From Petunia secreta (Eukaryota > Streptophyta > Magnoliopsida > Solanales > Solanaceae), in assembly GCA_029990175.1 (NCBI GenBank), contig JARKIP010000028.1, positions 10,790,501 to 10,854,500 on the forward strand: DNA of 64,000 bases, in the 5' to 3' direction. Both the position numbers and the translations under genes were made by a program. The notes beneath the pieces were generated by a model. It saw nothing but the letters and a program-made list of their open reading frames with translations, had not been told where the DNA came from and made no database searches. Each line of letters begins with the position of its first letter. The stretch's first letter is position 1. Shown one piece after another: positions 1-11,912 of the stretch.

Positions 1-1629
1 GTGTAGCCTCTTAGTTGCAGATCATCACCTTGGTAACACAAGGAGTAGTCAACTGTGCTTTTAAGATACCATAATATCCTTTTAACTGCTTTCCAGTGTT
101 GCTGTCCTGGATTAGACTGATATCTGCTAACTAACCCAACAGCATAACAGATATCAGGTCTAGTACACATCATAGCGTACATAAGACAACCGATTGCATT
201 GGCATAAGGAACCTTTCTCATTTGTTCCATTTCTTGTGGAGTTTGAGGACACAGCCTTCGACTTAAAACTTCACCCTTAGAAACAGGAGTGTTTATGAGT
301 CTGCAGTCCTGCATATTAAATCGTTCAAGAACCTTCTTGATATAAGGCTCTTGTGAAAGAGACAAAAATCTCTTTGAACGATCTCTTGAAATCTTAACTC
401 CAAGAATGTACAACGCTTCACCCATATCTTTCATCTCAAATGTTGATGATAACCACTCTTTCACTTCTTTCACATACTCAAAGTCACTTGCAGCTATAAG
501 TATGTCGTCTTTATACAATGATAAGATCACAAACATATCTTTGGACTTTTTGATATATACACAATGGTCTTCATGAATCATAGTGAAATCGTATGATATG
601 ATTGCATTGTGGAAACGTAAATACCATTGTCTAGAAGATTGTTTAAGACCATAAATTGACCTACGAAGTCTGCATAATTTATGCTCTTAGCCTTTTCTTC
701 ACGAAACCTACAGGTTGTGCCATATAGATTTCTTCTTCTAGTTCTCCATTGAGAAATGCAGTTTTAACATCCATTTGATGTAATTCAAGATCCAAATTAG
801 CCACTATTGACAAAATTAGCCTTATTGAAGTAAAACGGACAACATGCGAAAATATTTCCTCATAATCAATTCCTTCCTGTTGTGTATACCCCTTAGCTAC
901 TAGGCGAGCTTTATATCTCTCAATGCTACCATCGGCCTTACGCTTGATCTTGAGAACCCACTTGTTCCCGATAGCTTTCCGGCCCATAGGTAGATCAACC
1001 AACTCCCATACTTGGTTTGATTTCATCGACTCCATCTCCTCCTCCATTGCTTTTAACCATTTATTCTTAGCGGGGCAAGTAAGAGCCTCATTTACAATTT
1101 TTGGCTCTTTTTCGTCTTGTGGAGTAACCATAAATGCTTCTCCTGCGATCTCAAATCGACGACGGGGAACGTGCGGACGACTCGTTCGTCGAGCTTGAGA
1201 TTGACAAATTGATTTATCAATCGATGAGTTACTCCCACTGAGACCAGCATCATTAAATGGATTTTGTTCGAATGATATATCGGTGGCAATTGGAACAAGT
1301 TCATCATCACCATGGTCAATACCATACAATTCCATTTGTGTATCTATAGCGGAAGCGGTCTGGTGCGCAATTTCGAAGAGAGACAAGTCATGACCTATCT
1401 CTCCCTGCTTAGAAAAATCATTCTCTAAGAATGTAACATCGCGTGATTCAATTTCAGTTACAGTGCCATTATCTTGTTCACCTATGAACACATAACTCTT
1501 AGATTGTTCGGAGTATCGAATGAAGATACACTTTCTTCCCTTGGACCTAATTTTCCATATCGGGAAGAAGAATTATGGATAAATGCAGCACAACCCCAAG
1601 GCTTTAAAAAACTCAAATGGATTTTCGAT
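1..1629 (-). pseudogene. copia pol fragment: integrase C-terminus and reverse transcriptase (broken)
   Basis: Minus-strand translation gives the integrase C-terminal linker (about 1492-1629), then an acidic spacer, then reverse transcriptase. Recognisable RT pieces include WLKAMEEEMES, NKWVLKIKRKADG, YKARLVAKGYTQ and QMDVKTAFLNGELEEEIYM (about 700-1150). After a frameshift with a stop near 688-697 the RT continues in another frame with RSIYGLKQSSRQWY and later the KVPYANAIGCLMYAM block. The catalytic box at 504-515 reads YKDD, where copia elements have YVDD. The RNase H end lies beyond base 1. The 5' side of this fragment is the TCGAT duplication left by the nested retroelement. It is non-functional because of the frameshift, the split and probably the altered catalytic box. 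Confidence 0.92.
1625..1629. repeat. Target-site duplication TCGAT (left copy)
   Basis: TCGAT directly precedes the TGTCACGACC start of the large LTR. The same five bases follow the GTGATTACA end of the other LTR at 17666-17670. A 5-bp duplication is typical of plant LTR retrotransposons and proves a single intact insertion event. Confidence 0.95.
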
Positions 1630-4600
1630 TGTCACGACCCTTTTTTAACTTAAAAAGAAAAAAACTTATTGTATAGTTTTAAAAAGGCTCTGTGACGGTG
1701 TTCAAAGGTACACGAATTATTAAGAGATTTTCGGAGTCGCCACTTGACAAGTTAAAGGTGTGCCAAGTCACCAAAGTGGTGTACCTAGAACACCTATGAC
1801 TCGTAAATGGTCTGCGTCAGAGTTCCGGATAAGGATCTCGGTTGACTCGCGGGAAGGTGTTAAGCACCCCCGAGTCCTGTGTCAAGCACAGTTGCTTTTA
1901 TTGACGCATTTCGACTCTTGAAATTATTTTGTTGTAATTTGCCTCGATTTTGTTACGCTTCAATTTATTACTAATTTATTGTTTAACAATTGAGACTCCA
2001 ATCAAATATAATCGCGCGAGAACTTCACTCGTTCGAAATCTTTTGACTTAAATCAATTAAATCGCGCAGGTACTTCACCCGTTCGAAATCTCTTGACTTA
2101 AATGAGTTTCAAGTGAACAAAATGAGTTATTTTATTCGGCCTAATGAACTTTGCCTAGCCATGCTTATATTAATTCGATATTCATTAAAATGAATTTAAA
2201 TGTCATAGTAGTTTCCGTCAAAATGTTTCAAATCAGCCCATTAAACCAATTCAAACATGTTAGCTTAGAATAATGTTGACCGTGTCTATCTGTTCAAAGT
2301 TCAAAAAATTTACATGATTTGCATATATGTCCTACTCTTGCCTTCATTTCAGATTTGTTCCAGATTTGCAAGTTATTTCTTTTATTCAAAGTTCAAAAGT
2401 TTACATGATTTGCATATATGTCCTACTCTTGCCTTCATTTCAGATTTGTCCCAGATTTGCAAGTTATTTCTCTTTATTATGCAGATCTGATTTGTAAACT
2501 AAAGAATACTTGTTGTAGCCTAACATTCATATATACATGGAAATAGACGGTGCTAATTCAATTCTGGCCCGTAACTAACATTTCAGATTTTTTAATATGT
2601 AAAGAAGAGATTCATGCGCATAAGTAAATACTAAATCTTTTGGCCCTTTGAAACTACATTACATCTCATATAAGGTGCTAATATGTTTTTTCAAAGAGAA
2701 AAGAAATACAATACATATACAAAGTGAGAGAAAAATGTTTACCCGATGGTAATTGTCTAGCAAGAAGACACACCAGCCCCAAAAGGAGACACCAACCCAG
2801 TAAGCGAACAACAGCCACAACCAGCTATCATGCAAACTTAAACCTCTCCCTTTTTACTCTTCCACAGCCCCTTCTTTCTATTTTTCTCTCTCTTTTCTTA
2901 CCATGTTTCTATGTTTCCTGCTCCTTTCTCACCTCTCTATTTTTTCCTCAACTCTTAAAATATTTTCAGATCTCAAGTAACCCTTTTTTAGAGAGAAAGT
3001 TCGTGTCTCAGATCTGTTCTCTCTGTTCGTGTCCCTTTTTTGAAGTGTTCTGTGTGGTCTGATTTTCGTGTGTCTGTGTGGTGTGTCTGTGTATCTGCCT
3101 TAAAGAGACTCCAAATGTTCTCTTTAAATAGAGCCACCAAGATAGGGTAAAAAAATAGAAATAAAGTAACAAAGGCTCACATGTGAGCCATTCTACTTTT
3201 CAGAGATAGTACCAAACCCATGTGCAAAATTTCTCACCCTGCAGAAAGGTACTTTTTGGCATGCTTGCCAAGAGAAAAGTTGGCAGAAAAGCCTTCAAAG
3301 GTGCTGCCCCTTTTTGTCTTTCTTATTTGACTTTGACTCCTATTTTTCAATACAAATATCTGATTTTTTAGACAAGCTTTACCTACACCTAAGTCCTAAA
3401 CTCTTGTTTGACCTAAAACATATGGACTTAAGAGTCCAACACCTCTAAAAAACTCCTAACATTGCCAGGTCAATTCCCAAGTTCACTAACAAAATATGCA
3501 GACCTAACTAATGTTTCCATTTTATCAAGCAAGCCAACACAGTCAAGATCGATCAATTCTTCACCCTTAAACAAAGATCAAGCGCTCAAACTCACAGATA
3601 TCATGCTTGAAGACAAACGGGGACAATCCTACAAACCTAAATAACTTCACAACTGAAACAGAGCTAAGCAAACTAACTACTATGAGTTGCTACTGTTAAG
3701 AAAACAAAAGTTCACAGTCGACTAAGCTCAACTCCAAGCAACCTTAACAGGGGAGCACACTTCAATATTCAACTAGACTTAACTGAAACAAAATGGACAA
3801 ATGGAATACTTTAAACAGAGTCTATACTAGTTCAACATAGCTAAACAAGAAGAGATGGTAACCCAACACTTAGAACAGGATACAACTAGCAAAAACATAC
3901 TATTCTAATTTATCTTAATCAAGAACTAATTCACATTCAAAACTTTGCAAAGGACCAGGACAAATTCCAATATGCTTTACCATTAACCTGGGCAGATCTG
4001 GACAAAAATCTCATTCCTTCGGCATTCACATAACTCTAATCATGGAGTTTGACCGCTCTAGTCTAAACCAAACCATCAAGCATACACACGCATTTGACAA
4101 ACTAAGACAAGTTCAAACAATAGATATCAACTAACGGACAAGTTAAACACACTTTTTGCTTAAATCGAGTATAGATCAGTCCAAACCAAAACACTTAAAG
4201 AAACAGGACACGGAACAAACTAGATGTGAGCTTAACATAGAACAAACTGAATTCATATATACAAGCAGAAACTGACACTAAACTAATCATGATTTTCCAA
4301 TAGTGATCATTTAAATTAGCAACAGAAAACAAAAGCAAAGCGTAGTAGTTTCATCTAACCCGTCGCCGCACTAATGCTGCCTCGACCCCACTTCCTTGTC
4401 ACTTCTGTTTCATCGACGCACCATTATCCTCGAGCATCGCATCGGCTTCAAATACCACAGCAGCTACCAATAGCCATCGCAGCGACACAAGCCCTCGTCA
4501 CGGCCTCAAATCAGTTTTTCACCATTAAAGGGTTCACAAGCTGCTGCTTGCCACCACTGCCTTGTCGAGGCTGCCTCACTCATCCCCTCGATCATCCTCA

Positions 4601-5563
4601 CACAGCCTCGACACTGGCTCGCTCCCTTGTTACCTTCACATAAACATGAAACCCCCCCTGCTTCAATTTCCATCATCCCACAACCCTAAGTGAACACCCA
4701 CACCATTGCCACCAACTAATCAGAACAGCCCTCCATCCCCGTCACTGCCTCATTATTGCCTCGACGCCACACCAAAAACAGCAACAAGGAAAATAAGAAG
4801 AAAGAAGAGAAACAGAAAAATGGAAAGGGAGGGAAACGGGGAGAAAGGGTACGGGTTTTGGGAGATGGGATGTGGGGAGAGGTAGAGAGGAGTAAAGAGA
4901 AGAGGAGGAAACAAAAACTTACCGGAAAACTTATGGGGTTGCCGGAGTAACGACTTTCAAAGTCCGATCTACGCCATTTGATTGAGCTTTTGGGAAAACT
5001 AGTAGTAGAAACGAGTAGAGGGGATCGAGACCTTTCAAATGATATATTTTTAGTATTTTTCCGGCCACCGGAGGTGGTGGCGCGGCGGCGGCGCTGCGGT
5101 GGAGCCGTGGTGATGAGCGATTTCCGGCCAGCTTGGAAATTTGACAAAGGTTTCCCTATTTTTCTGATTTCTTATGCAAATGAGAAAAAATGGAAAAATT
5201 GGGTTTATATATTTAGTGAGGTGGGCCGGGTCAGAAGGGTATTGGGTTGGGTCAAACCAATGAAGTGGGTTATTCCTTTGTTTTACAAATAGCCATTAAG
5301 AGGTCTACTCTATTTAAAATAAACACAATCAGCTAGAATTAAACCACACAAAAATTGTAATATTATCACAATTAAACGTAAAATTATAACTAAACACATA
5401 ACAAGTATTTTTGTTAATTTTCAGTTTCCTTTTTTCATTTAATGACAAATTTTAGCTAAAATGAAAGATAAAATTCTAGGAAAATTCGGCAAAAATTGAT
5501 ATGCAATTATCAAGGCTATTTGAGCAAATTTTAAGAATTTGGTGCCAAAATCAGGTGATTACA
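1630..5563 (-). repeat. 3' LTR (3934 bp) of the gag-only gypsy element
   Basis: Starts TGTCACGACC and ends GTGATTACA on the plus strand. It pairs with 13733-17665 at about 99.6% identity by eye. It contains its own small duplications: a roughly 93-bp direct repeat near 2292-2475 and a roughly 50-bp one near 2010-2110, both also present in the other LTR. Short open frames inside it (for example 2724-3062 and 4716-5147) occur in both LTRs, match no family I recognise and are not called as genes. A TATTTAAAG box on the minus strand near 3122-3133 is a possible core promoter, by inference only. Confidence 0.95.
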
Positions 5564-5576
5564 GCTGCCCCTCTTT
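5564..5576 (-). other. Polypurine tract of the gag-only gypsy element
   Basis: On the minus strand AAAGAGGGGCAGC directly abuts the TGTAATCACC start of the 3' LTR. This is the expected place and composition for the plus-strand DNA primer. Confidence 0.88.
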
Positions 5577-6089
5577 GTTCGAGAACATGACGAGTTTTCG
5601 GACAAAGACGTAATCGACAACTAATTTTGGCTTTTTGGTTCTAGGCAAGAACATGCAAAATGGTGACCGTGCCCTGACTTTTGGTCCTAACCAACAACAA
5701 GGCTACCTACATATCCCTGGACTAAGGAATCAGGTCAGTGTAGTTCCTCACGTGCGATAGCTGGGACTACCGCATTTAAACAGACACTGAACTCTTCTAG
5801 ACTAACACTAAGCACTCTCTAGACATACACAGACTAACTTTAGACACTTTCAGAACTAACCGGGACTGACTCGACGCTCCTGGACTTACCCGGACTGACA
5901 CAAGACACTTTTGACACACTAAAGTTGTTGCTGCCTGTCACCGTCGCTGGTTGCTGGCTAGTTGGCTGGTGGTCACTGCTTTACAAAGAAAAATGAAAAT
6001 ACAACATTTGAAATGTAAAATTACAATTCCTAAGCTAACTTCTTCATGCTTCCCAAGCTGATAAACTGGTCCGAAGCTCCCACTACCAA

Positions 6090-6640
6090 GTGGGTCTTGA
6101 AAACTTGAAATTGCCGCTCGAGCGGGCTTTTGACTTGAAAGTTGAAATTGCCGCTTAGACGGGCTCTGACTTGAAAATTGAAATTGCCGCTTTGACGGGC
6201 TTTGACTTGAAAATTGAGATTGCCGCTTTGACGGGCTTTGACTTGAAAATTGAAATTGCCGCTCGGGCGGGCTTTGACTTGAAAGTTGAAATTGCCGCTC
6301 GGGCGGGCTTTGACTTGAAAATTGAAATTGCCGCTCGGGCGGGCTTTCACTTGAAAATTGAGATTGCCGCTTTGACGGGCTTTGACTTTAATGTTGAAAT
6401 TGCCGCTTTGACGGGCTTTGACTTGAATGTTGAGAGTGCCGTTTTGACGGGCTTTTGCTTGACTTGAATTTGCCGCTTTGACGGGCTTTGACTTGAATGA
6501 AATTACCGCTTTGACGGGCTTTAACTTGAAAGTTGAAATTGCCACTTTGACGGGCTTTTGCTTGACTTGAATGAAATTGCCGCTTTGACGGGCTTTGACT
6601 TGAATGAGATTGCCGCTCGGGCGGGCTTTGACTTGAAAAT
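6090..6640 (-). repeat. Tandem array A, 36-bp unit, in the 3' region of the gypsy element
   Basis: About 14 imperfect copies of a unit whose core is GCCGCTTTGACGGGCTTTGA, alternating with a CGGGCGGGC variant. The period is 36 bp in the regular part and irregular at the right end. Because 36 is divisible by 3, the array stays open on the minus strand (6030-6545, repeat of 12 residues with core NFQVKARPSG) and on the plus strand (6171-6467). Hypervariable tandem repeats between coding region and 3' LTR are known from Ogre-type elements and are a recognised source of satellite DNA. I do not call a protein here. Confidence 0.9.
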
Positions 6641-7330
6641 TAAAACTGGAACCACCACTCTAGTAGGTCTTGCTTTTGCTGAAAATTAAGGCCATCTCTC
6701 TGATGGGTCTTGTTCTTGCTGAATTGAAAACCATCACTCTGATGGGTCTTGCTTTTGCTGAAAATTAAAAACCATCACTCTGATGGGTCTTGCTTAAGCT
6801 GGAAAATGAAAACCCTCACTCTGATGGGTCTTGCTTCTTCTGAAAATTGAAAACCATCACTCTGATGGGTTCTGCTTCTTCTGAAAATTGAAAAATTGTA
6901 ACCCATTATCCCAATGGGTCTTGACAGAAAGCTGAAATTGTAAACCATCACTCTGATGGGTCTTCTTCTTGCTGAATTGAAAGACCATCACTCTGATGGA
7001 TCTTGCTTGTACTGGAAATTGAAGATCATCACTCTGATGGATCTTGCTCTGACTGAAAATTAAAAACCATCACTCTGATGGGTCTTGCTAAACCAATCAC
7101 TCTGACGGGTCTTGTTCATGCTGAATTGAAAGACCATCACTCTGATGGATCTTGCTCTTGCTGAATTGAAAACCATCACTCTGATGGGTCTTGTTCTTGC
7201 TGAATTGAAAACCATCACTTTGATGGGTCTTGTTCTTGCTGAATTGAAAGACCATCACTCTGATGGATCTTGCTCTTGTTGAATTGAAAACCATCACTCT
7301 GATGGGTCTTGTGTTTAAAGTTGAAAATGC
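6640..7330 (-). repeat. Tandem array B, about 38-bp unit
   Basis: Some 16-18 imperfect copies with core ACCATCACTCTGATGGGTCT separated by CTTGCTTTTGCTGAAAATT-like spacers. It adjoins array A, and the two share the CTTG-spacer style and similar length. That suggests both arose from one ancestral unit. The inner palindrome-like CATCACTCTGATG is conserved best. Confidence 0.9.
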
Positions 7331-8334
7331 TATCCCATTATCCCAATGGTTCTTGTCTTGAAAGTTGAAAACCACTGTTCCCTGCTCAGATGGTCCCTGA
7401 TTTCTTTCTTTATTTCCTTTCTGCTCTTCAAGTTTTTTCCCCGATGAGCAACTGACTTGATGTAGTTGTGTTCTCACACTTCCCAAACCAAAATCTCATA
7501 TTGTTCTTTGGTCACATCTTGTAGAAATAACAAACCATTTCCTGGTGATCTTCATGGTACAATCTCGGTGCTGGGCTCCCATTCCCGACTTTCTGGTACA
7601 ACTGAAACTTGTAGACAAGTTTTGCAAACCTTTCTGAATGCTCGAAAATAATGAGGAAAAAAACAAATGAAAAGAAAAGTGAAAAAAACTCAAAAGGAGG
7701 CATCGAACGAAAGATGTCCTTGGTAGATAGAAGAAACTTATTTGGAGGTGAGACGACAACCTTAGTAAACATGACATGCAATTAGAATCAACTCTTGACT
7801 AATTCACACGGCCATAACCCTGACCTTACTCCCAGTTTGACAATCTTCTCAACTCGAACTTGATGACGAATTCCACGACCCTCAGTCGACTAGTAGTGCC
7901 CTTTCGGGTTTTCACCGACTAGCCTCTCTCTTTGTTCTTTTAACTCACAGTTGTCTTGCAGCGCCCTTTCGGGTTTTCACCGACAAGACTTCACTTTTTT
8001 TTTCTTTTTTTTTTTCTTTTCTTTTTTTTTTCATTTTTCTCTCTTTCCCAATCGACCTCCGATCTCTCCTTGCTGCTCGACCCCGCCTTTCTTTTCTTCC
8101 TTCAATTTTGGCCTTTATCTTGATTCCCCGAAGAATTTCTCCTTTAATGACCTTGATGCTCCCAGCTCCTAAATGCGATTGTCGGCTTATAAGGATGCGA
8201 CTTTACAGCGTGGAACTTATCCCCTGATACCCTACTCGGCTTGACATTCTCAATGATCGGTCAGAAGGGTCTTTATTCGGACTGTAACTTTAGATTTGGT
8301 TGGGCTATGAGGCAAGGGGTTCAACATAAAAGCT
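7331..8334. other. Non-coding part of the gypsy element, with pyrimidine tract
   Basis: No coding family is recognisable. A T/C-rich tract occupies about 7993-8060. The phrase GCCCTTTCGGGTTTTCACCGAC appears twice in part (about 7898 and 7961). The remainder is unique low-complexity DNA. Confidence 0.6.
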
Positions 8335-8900
8335 CAGAAACATCTCATGAGACGATCAGATGAATATCACAAACTATAAAATCACTGCTTTTTGAAAATA
8401 AAACAAACTTATTTCCCCCAGTTTAGGCAAATTGGGGACTATTTCTCTTCTTCTTTTTTTTTTTCTTTGGTTTGAAAAGCGGTATGAAAGCATCTCATGA
8501 AATGACTTGATGAATGATACAACCCTTGGAATCATTACTTTTAAAAATAACAACAAAATGTAGCCCCGGTTTAGGGAAACCGAGGAATTATCTTTTGAAT
8601 TTCCTGATCTGCAAAAACATAGGGGATATTGAGACTTTCCCCCGAAATGAACACAAAGAAAGCAAAAGGAATTGACTTTCTCTTTTTCTTTTAAAAATAA
8701 ACTAGACTTCTGCCCCAGTTTAGGATAAACTGGGGCGCTTTGAGTTTCTTCCTCGATTTCGAGACTGATATCTCATGAAACATATTAATAGATGGTACAA
8801 CAACATAGAAGTTTGTTTTTATTTTATTTTATTTAAAATAAAATAAAAACAAACTTCTGCCCCAGTTTAGCATACATTGGGGATTCGAATTTCTTTGACA
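8335..8900. repeat. Four degenerate ~150-bp units, each with a CCCCAGTTTAG palindrome
   Basis: Short hairpin-forming segments of the form CCCCAGTTTAG...CTGGGG occur near 8415-8437, 8563-8587, 8709-8736 and 8859-8883, about 150 bp apart. Upstream of the first two is a shared CATCTCATGA...GATGAAT...ATCACT segment, and traces remain ahead of the fourth. The regular spacing shows an old tandem array with a stem-loop in each unit. Confidence 0.75.
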
Positions 8901-9819
8901 TTGGCCGCAAACTTGGAGGCAAGCTTTTGCGTCAACGAGGAACAGGGGGGAAAATAAACTTTCCCCTATTATGACCGCACCAGAATGGTTGCCTACGTAT
9001 CCTTTTGAGAGGAATCAGGTCAGACGTAGCTCTACCACTGAGGTAGATTTTGTTTTGTTTTCTTTTGATTTTTTTCTCTTTTCTTTTCTTTAATCAAATT
9101 GATTCCAAGGGAGGGTAGGCCAAAGAAAACAACAAAAGGACTGACAAAAGATATAGTGTTTGGGTAGAAGAAACGAAAGTCGTTCGTCATCCCGACCCGA
9201 GAATGCCTCGCACAAATAATGATTCAATCAATTGAGTTGGACTGATCCACACGTATCCTCGACCTCTACTTCGACGATGGCTCTCAAAACTGGTGTTTCA
9301 ACTTTGGTCGAAGCGACCGTCCAGGATTTTGAACTTTTCACCGATTCTCCGTTATCGGATAACAATTGATTCCCAACTTAATTCGCTCCCTCTTTTGTCC
9401 CTCGTTACTACTCAGATAGCCCACAATGTCCGACCACGTGTTTAGATCAAGACGTAAATTCCTCACGCATGTCATGTTATTAAGGCCGACAAAACATAAA
9501 ACAGAATACTAGGAAAACAAGATCAAGAAGGAAAAATAAGAGAAATAATGTCGAGACGAGAGAAAGATCTCGCTTTTCATTGAATTAAAGATAGAAGGGT
9601 TTGAACATCAAAATAAACAAAATAATGCACTTGGGTTACAACCCTTAAATAACCAAGTACACAGAAAGATTAGCAAAACAAGCTACAACATTTTACAGTC
9701 ACTCAATTGCAAGTCAGGACCAATTCCCTGCTTTTCATGCATTGTTGAGCCCTTCACAAGTACGCACCGTGCTGATATCAAAGAAATTCCCTGAATCTGG
9801 CAACATCTTCTGCTTTTCT
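8901..9819. other. Non-coding gypsy region 3' of gag
   Basis: This is where protease and RT would begin in a complete element, but no such motif was found in either strand. It includes GCCTACGTATCC...AGGAATCAGGTC (about 8990-9025), a second version of a block at about 5703-5740. Confidence 0.6.
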
Positions 9820-11912
9820 TCACTTTCTCCAACCCTTATCGGGGTAGACTTCACTCTTGGGGACTGATGAATGACCCGGTAAGATATGGAATTGGCTTCT
9901 CAAGAGAGACATGTTCATTTTCTTCATTTCTTCAACCCTTACTCTGTCTACCACCCCTGGCACAATTTCAGGAATACCGTTCACTGTCATAAACATATTG
10001 TTGGCCCCAACTGACACATCCCCAACAGGTACTATTGGCATTGCAGATTCAGCTCTCAAATCTTCTCCACATACCAGTCCCACCATATACACATCATCAT
10101 GGACGGGCAATGAGTTCTGGTTGACATCTGGCGCATCTGAGCCCTCGACTTGGATCTGACCATTATCTATCAGAGCCTGGATCGCCTTCTTGAGACTACG
10201 ACAATCATCTGTGTCGTGCCCTGGCATGTCTGAGTGGTAAGCACATTGACGAGTATGGTCTACCTTCGCCATTGGGAGGACATTTCCCGTGATTGGCTTC
10301 AACATATTCAAGTCCTTCAGCTTTTGGAAAAGGCTGGAGTAAGATACTAAGATTCTCCAATTGGCGTAAACATGTTCCTTTCTTCCTTACGCGGCTTCTG
10401 ATGATAAGCACTTGGGCGGAAAACAGGAGACCTCTCTGGCCGGTAAGAAAGATTTGGTGGAGCTTGAAAATGATTATGTGGAGCTTGGTGAGTGGGATAT
10501 GTAGGTTGTGGGGCAGGAGCACGCCATTGCGGATAGAAAGGTGCTGGAGCATATGGCTGTGCTAGATGGACTGAGTATTGTGGTGGAAGAGTGGAGTATT
10601 GTGGATTTTGTGGAGGGTGGTAAGGTTGTGGAGGACGTATTTGTGGAGCTTGGTATGAGTGGGTTTGATAGTATCTTTTCTCGCTCCCTTTCTGTGAACC
10701 CGAACCTACCATGGCTACATCATCTTGATTCTTCTTCCCCAAGGCTTCTTCTTGGGCTCGCAAAGCTGTTTGGCTGACAATCTTGCCTGCCTTGATTCCT
10801 CTTTCAATTATTTCTCCCATTTTGACGACTTCACTAAACGGTTTCCCAAAGGCGGCGATCAATGCACCATAGAACGCCTCATCCTGCGCCTCGATGAACA
10901 AATGGACCATGTCGTCGTCCGGTATTGCGGGGCTCACTCGAGCGGCCGGCTCGCGCCATCTGAGGGCGTACTCCCTAAAGCTTTCACTTGGCTTCTTTTT
11001 TATCGCATCCAAAGAGGATCGATCTGGCAAAACTTCAATGTGGTACTTGTACTGGTCGTAGAATGCCTGCGCCATGTCATCAAATGCCAACCATTTAGTT
11101 ACATCCTGCCTCATGAACCATTCAGCAGCTGCACCCCCCAAGCTTTCGGAAAAGTAGGCTATCAACAGCTTGTCTTTCTTGACCCCTCTCATTTTGTTGC
11201 AGTAGGTCTTCATATGAACTCTTGGATCTCCTTGCCCAATGTATAGATCGAACTTTGGCACCGTGAATTCCTCTGGCAATTGCAATTCAGGGAAAGGGCA
11301 AAGATCCTTGAAAGAAGTGTTGAAATGATCTCCATATCCCTGCATAATTCTCACAGCTTGTTCTAAACCCTTCACTTTGCGCAAAACCTCGCTCTCGTCC
11401 ATTTTCCTCAACCGATCGAGCTCAACTTGAGACTCGTGATGGAAACCCTGATTATATGGACCACTTTGCCGGAAATTGGATTCATGAGGCGGATCATAGG
11501 GTTGCTCCCCAACTTGAAGATGTGGGTCATTGTTGCACCTGGCCGTGACTGGCCTAGCTGGGCCCTGAAAAACTGGAACTTGTGCTGGAGGTGGGCCATA
11601 TTGTCCCTCTGGTGGAGGTGGTGCATGAGGACGCACTTCAACTTCATTTGTTACGCCACGGACAGGGGTAAGACTAGTAGGATAAGTGGGATCCTCAACT
11701 GCCGTAGATGTGCCCGGTGCTCGTTGTACCGCTGTCGGCACAACCCCATCTAGGTCGGTTGGGATAGGAGGAGGTGCCCGTCCTGTGGTCAGTGCGTGAT
11801 GCATGTCGGCCACGAGTTGTTTCAAAGTATTAACTTCCCCAGTCAATCTCTCATTTTCCAGTGCCAAGAGTTCCTGGGCACCGGTCTCGGACCTCTCTCC
11901 ATTAGATGGCAT
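9820..11912 (-). pseudogene. gag of Ty3/gypsy (Ogre/Tat-like), interrupted by an 8-bp insertion
   Basis: Start chosen at the ATG 11910-11912 (MPSNGERSETG); the frame is open further upstream but without a better ATG. The N-terminus has a leucine-rich heptad stretch (ELLALENERLTGEVNTLKQL), likely a coiled coil, then a proline-rich stretch. The retrotransposon gag core follows, with PKFDLYIGQGDPRVHMKTYC, AAAEWFMRQDVTKW and FYDQYKYHIEVLPDRSSL. The C-terminal part, in another frame from about 10330 to 9820, carries CAYHSDMPGHDTDDCRSLKK, a CX2H...HX4C-type knuckle typical of Tat/Ogre gag. The break near 10342-10350 looks like an 8-bp tandem duplication (ATCTTAG/TATCTTA) that creates a TAG and shifts frame. 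Gag would coat the element RNA. Without the second part this copy may make only a truncated capsid protein. Confidence 0.9.

Noticed and set aside
2724..5292. Several open frames within the gypsy LTR, duplicated at 14826-17394
   Set aside because: They lie in LTR DNA on both strands, match no family, are rich in low-complexity residues, and their duplication follows from LTR identity.
6090..7330. CRISPR-like array
   Set aside because: Repeats are contiguous and degenerate without unique spacers, and the DNA is plant nuclear.
7097..7777. Minus-strand frames over repeat array B and its flank
   Set aside because: Repeat-derived or low-complexity, no recognisable domain.
10205..11753. Plus-strand and alternative-frame ORFs opposite gag
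   Set aside because: Shadows of the gag reading frame with no motifs of their own.
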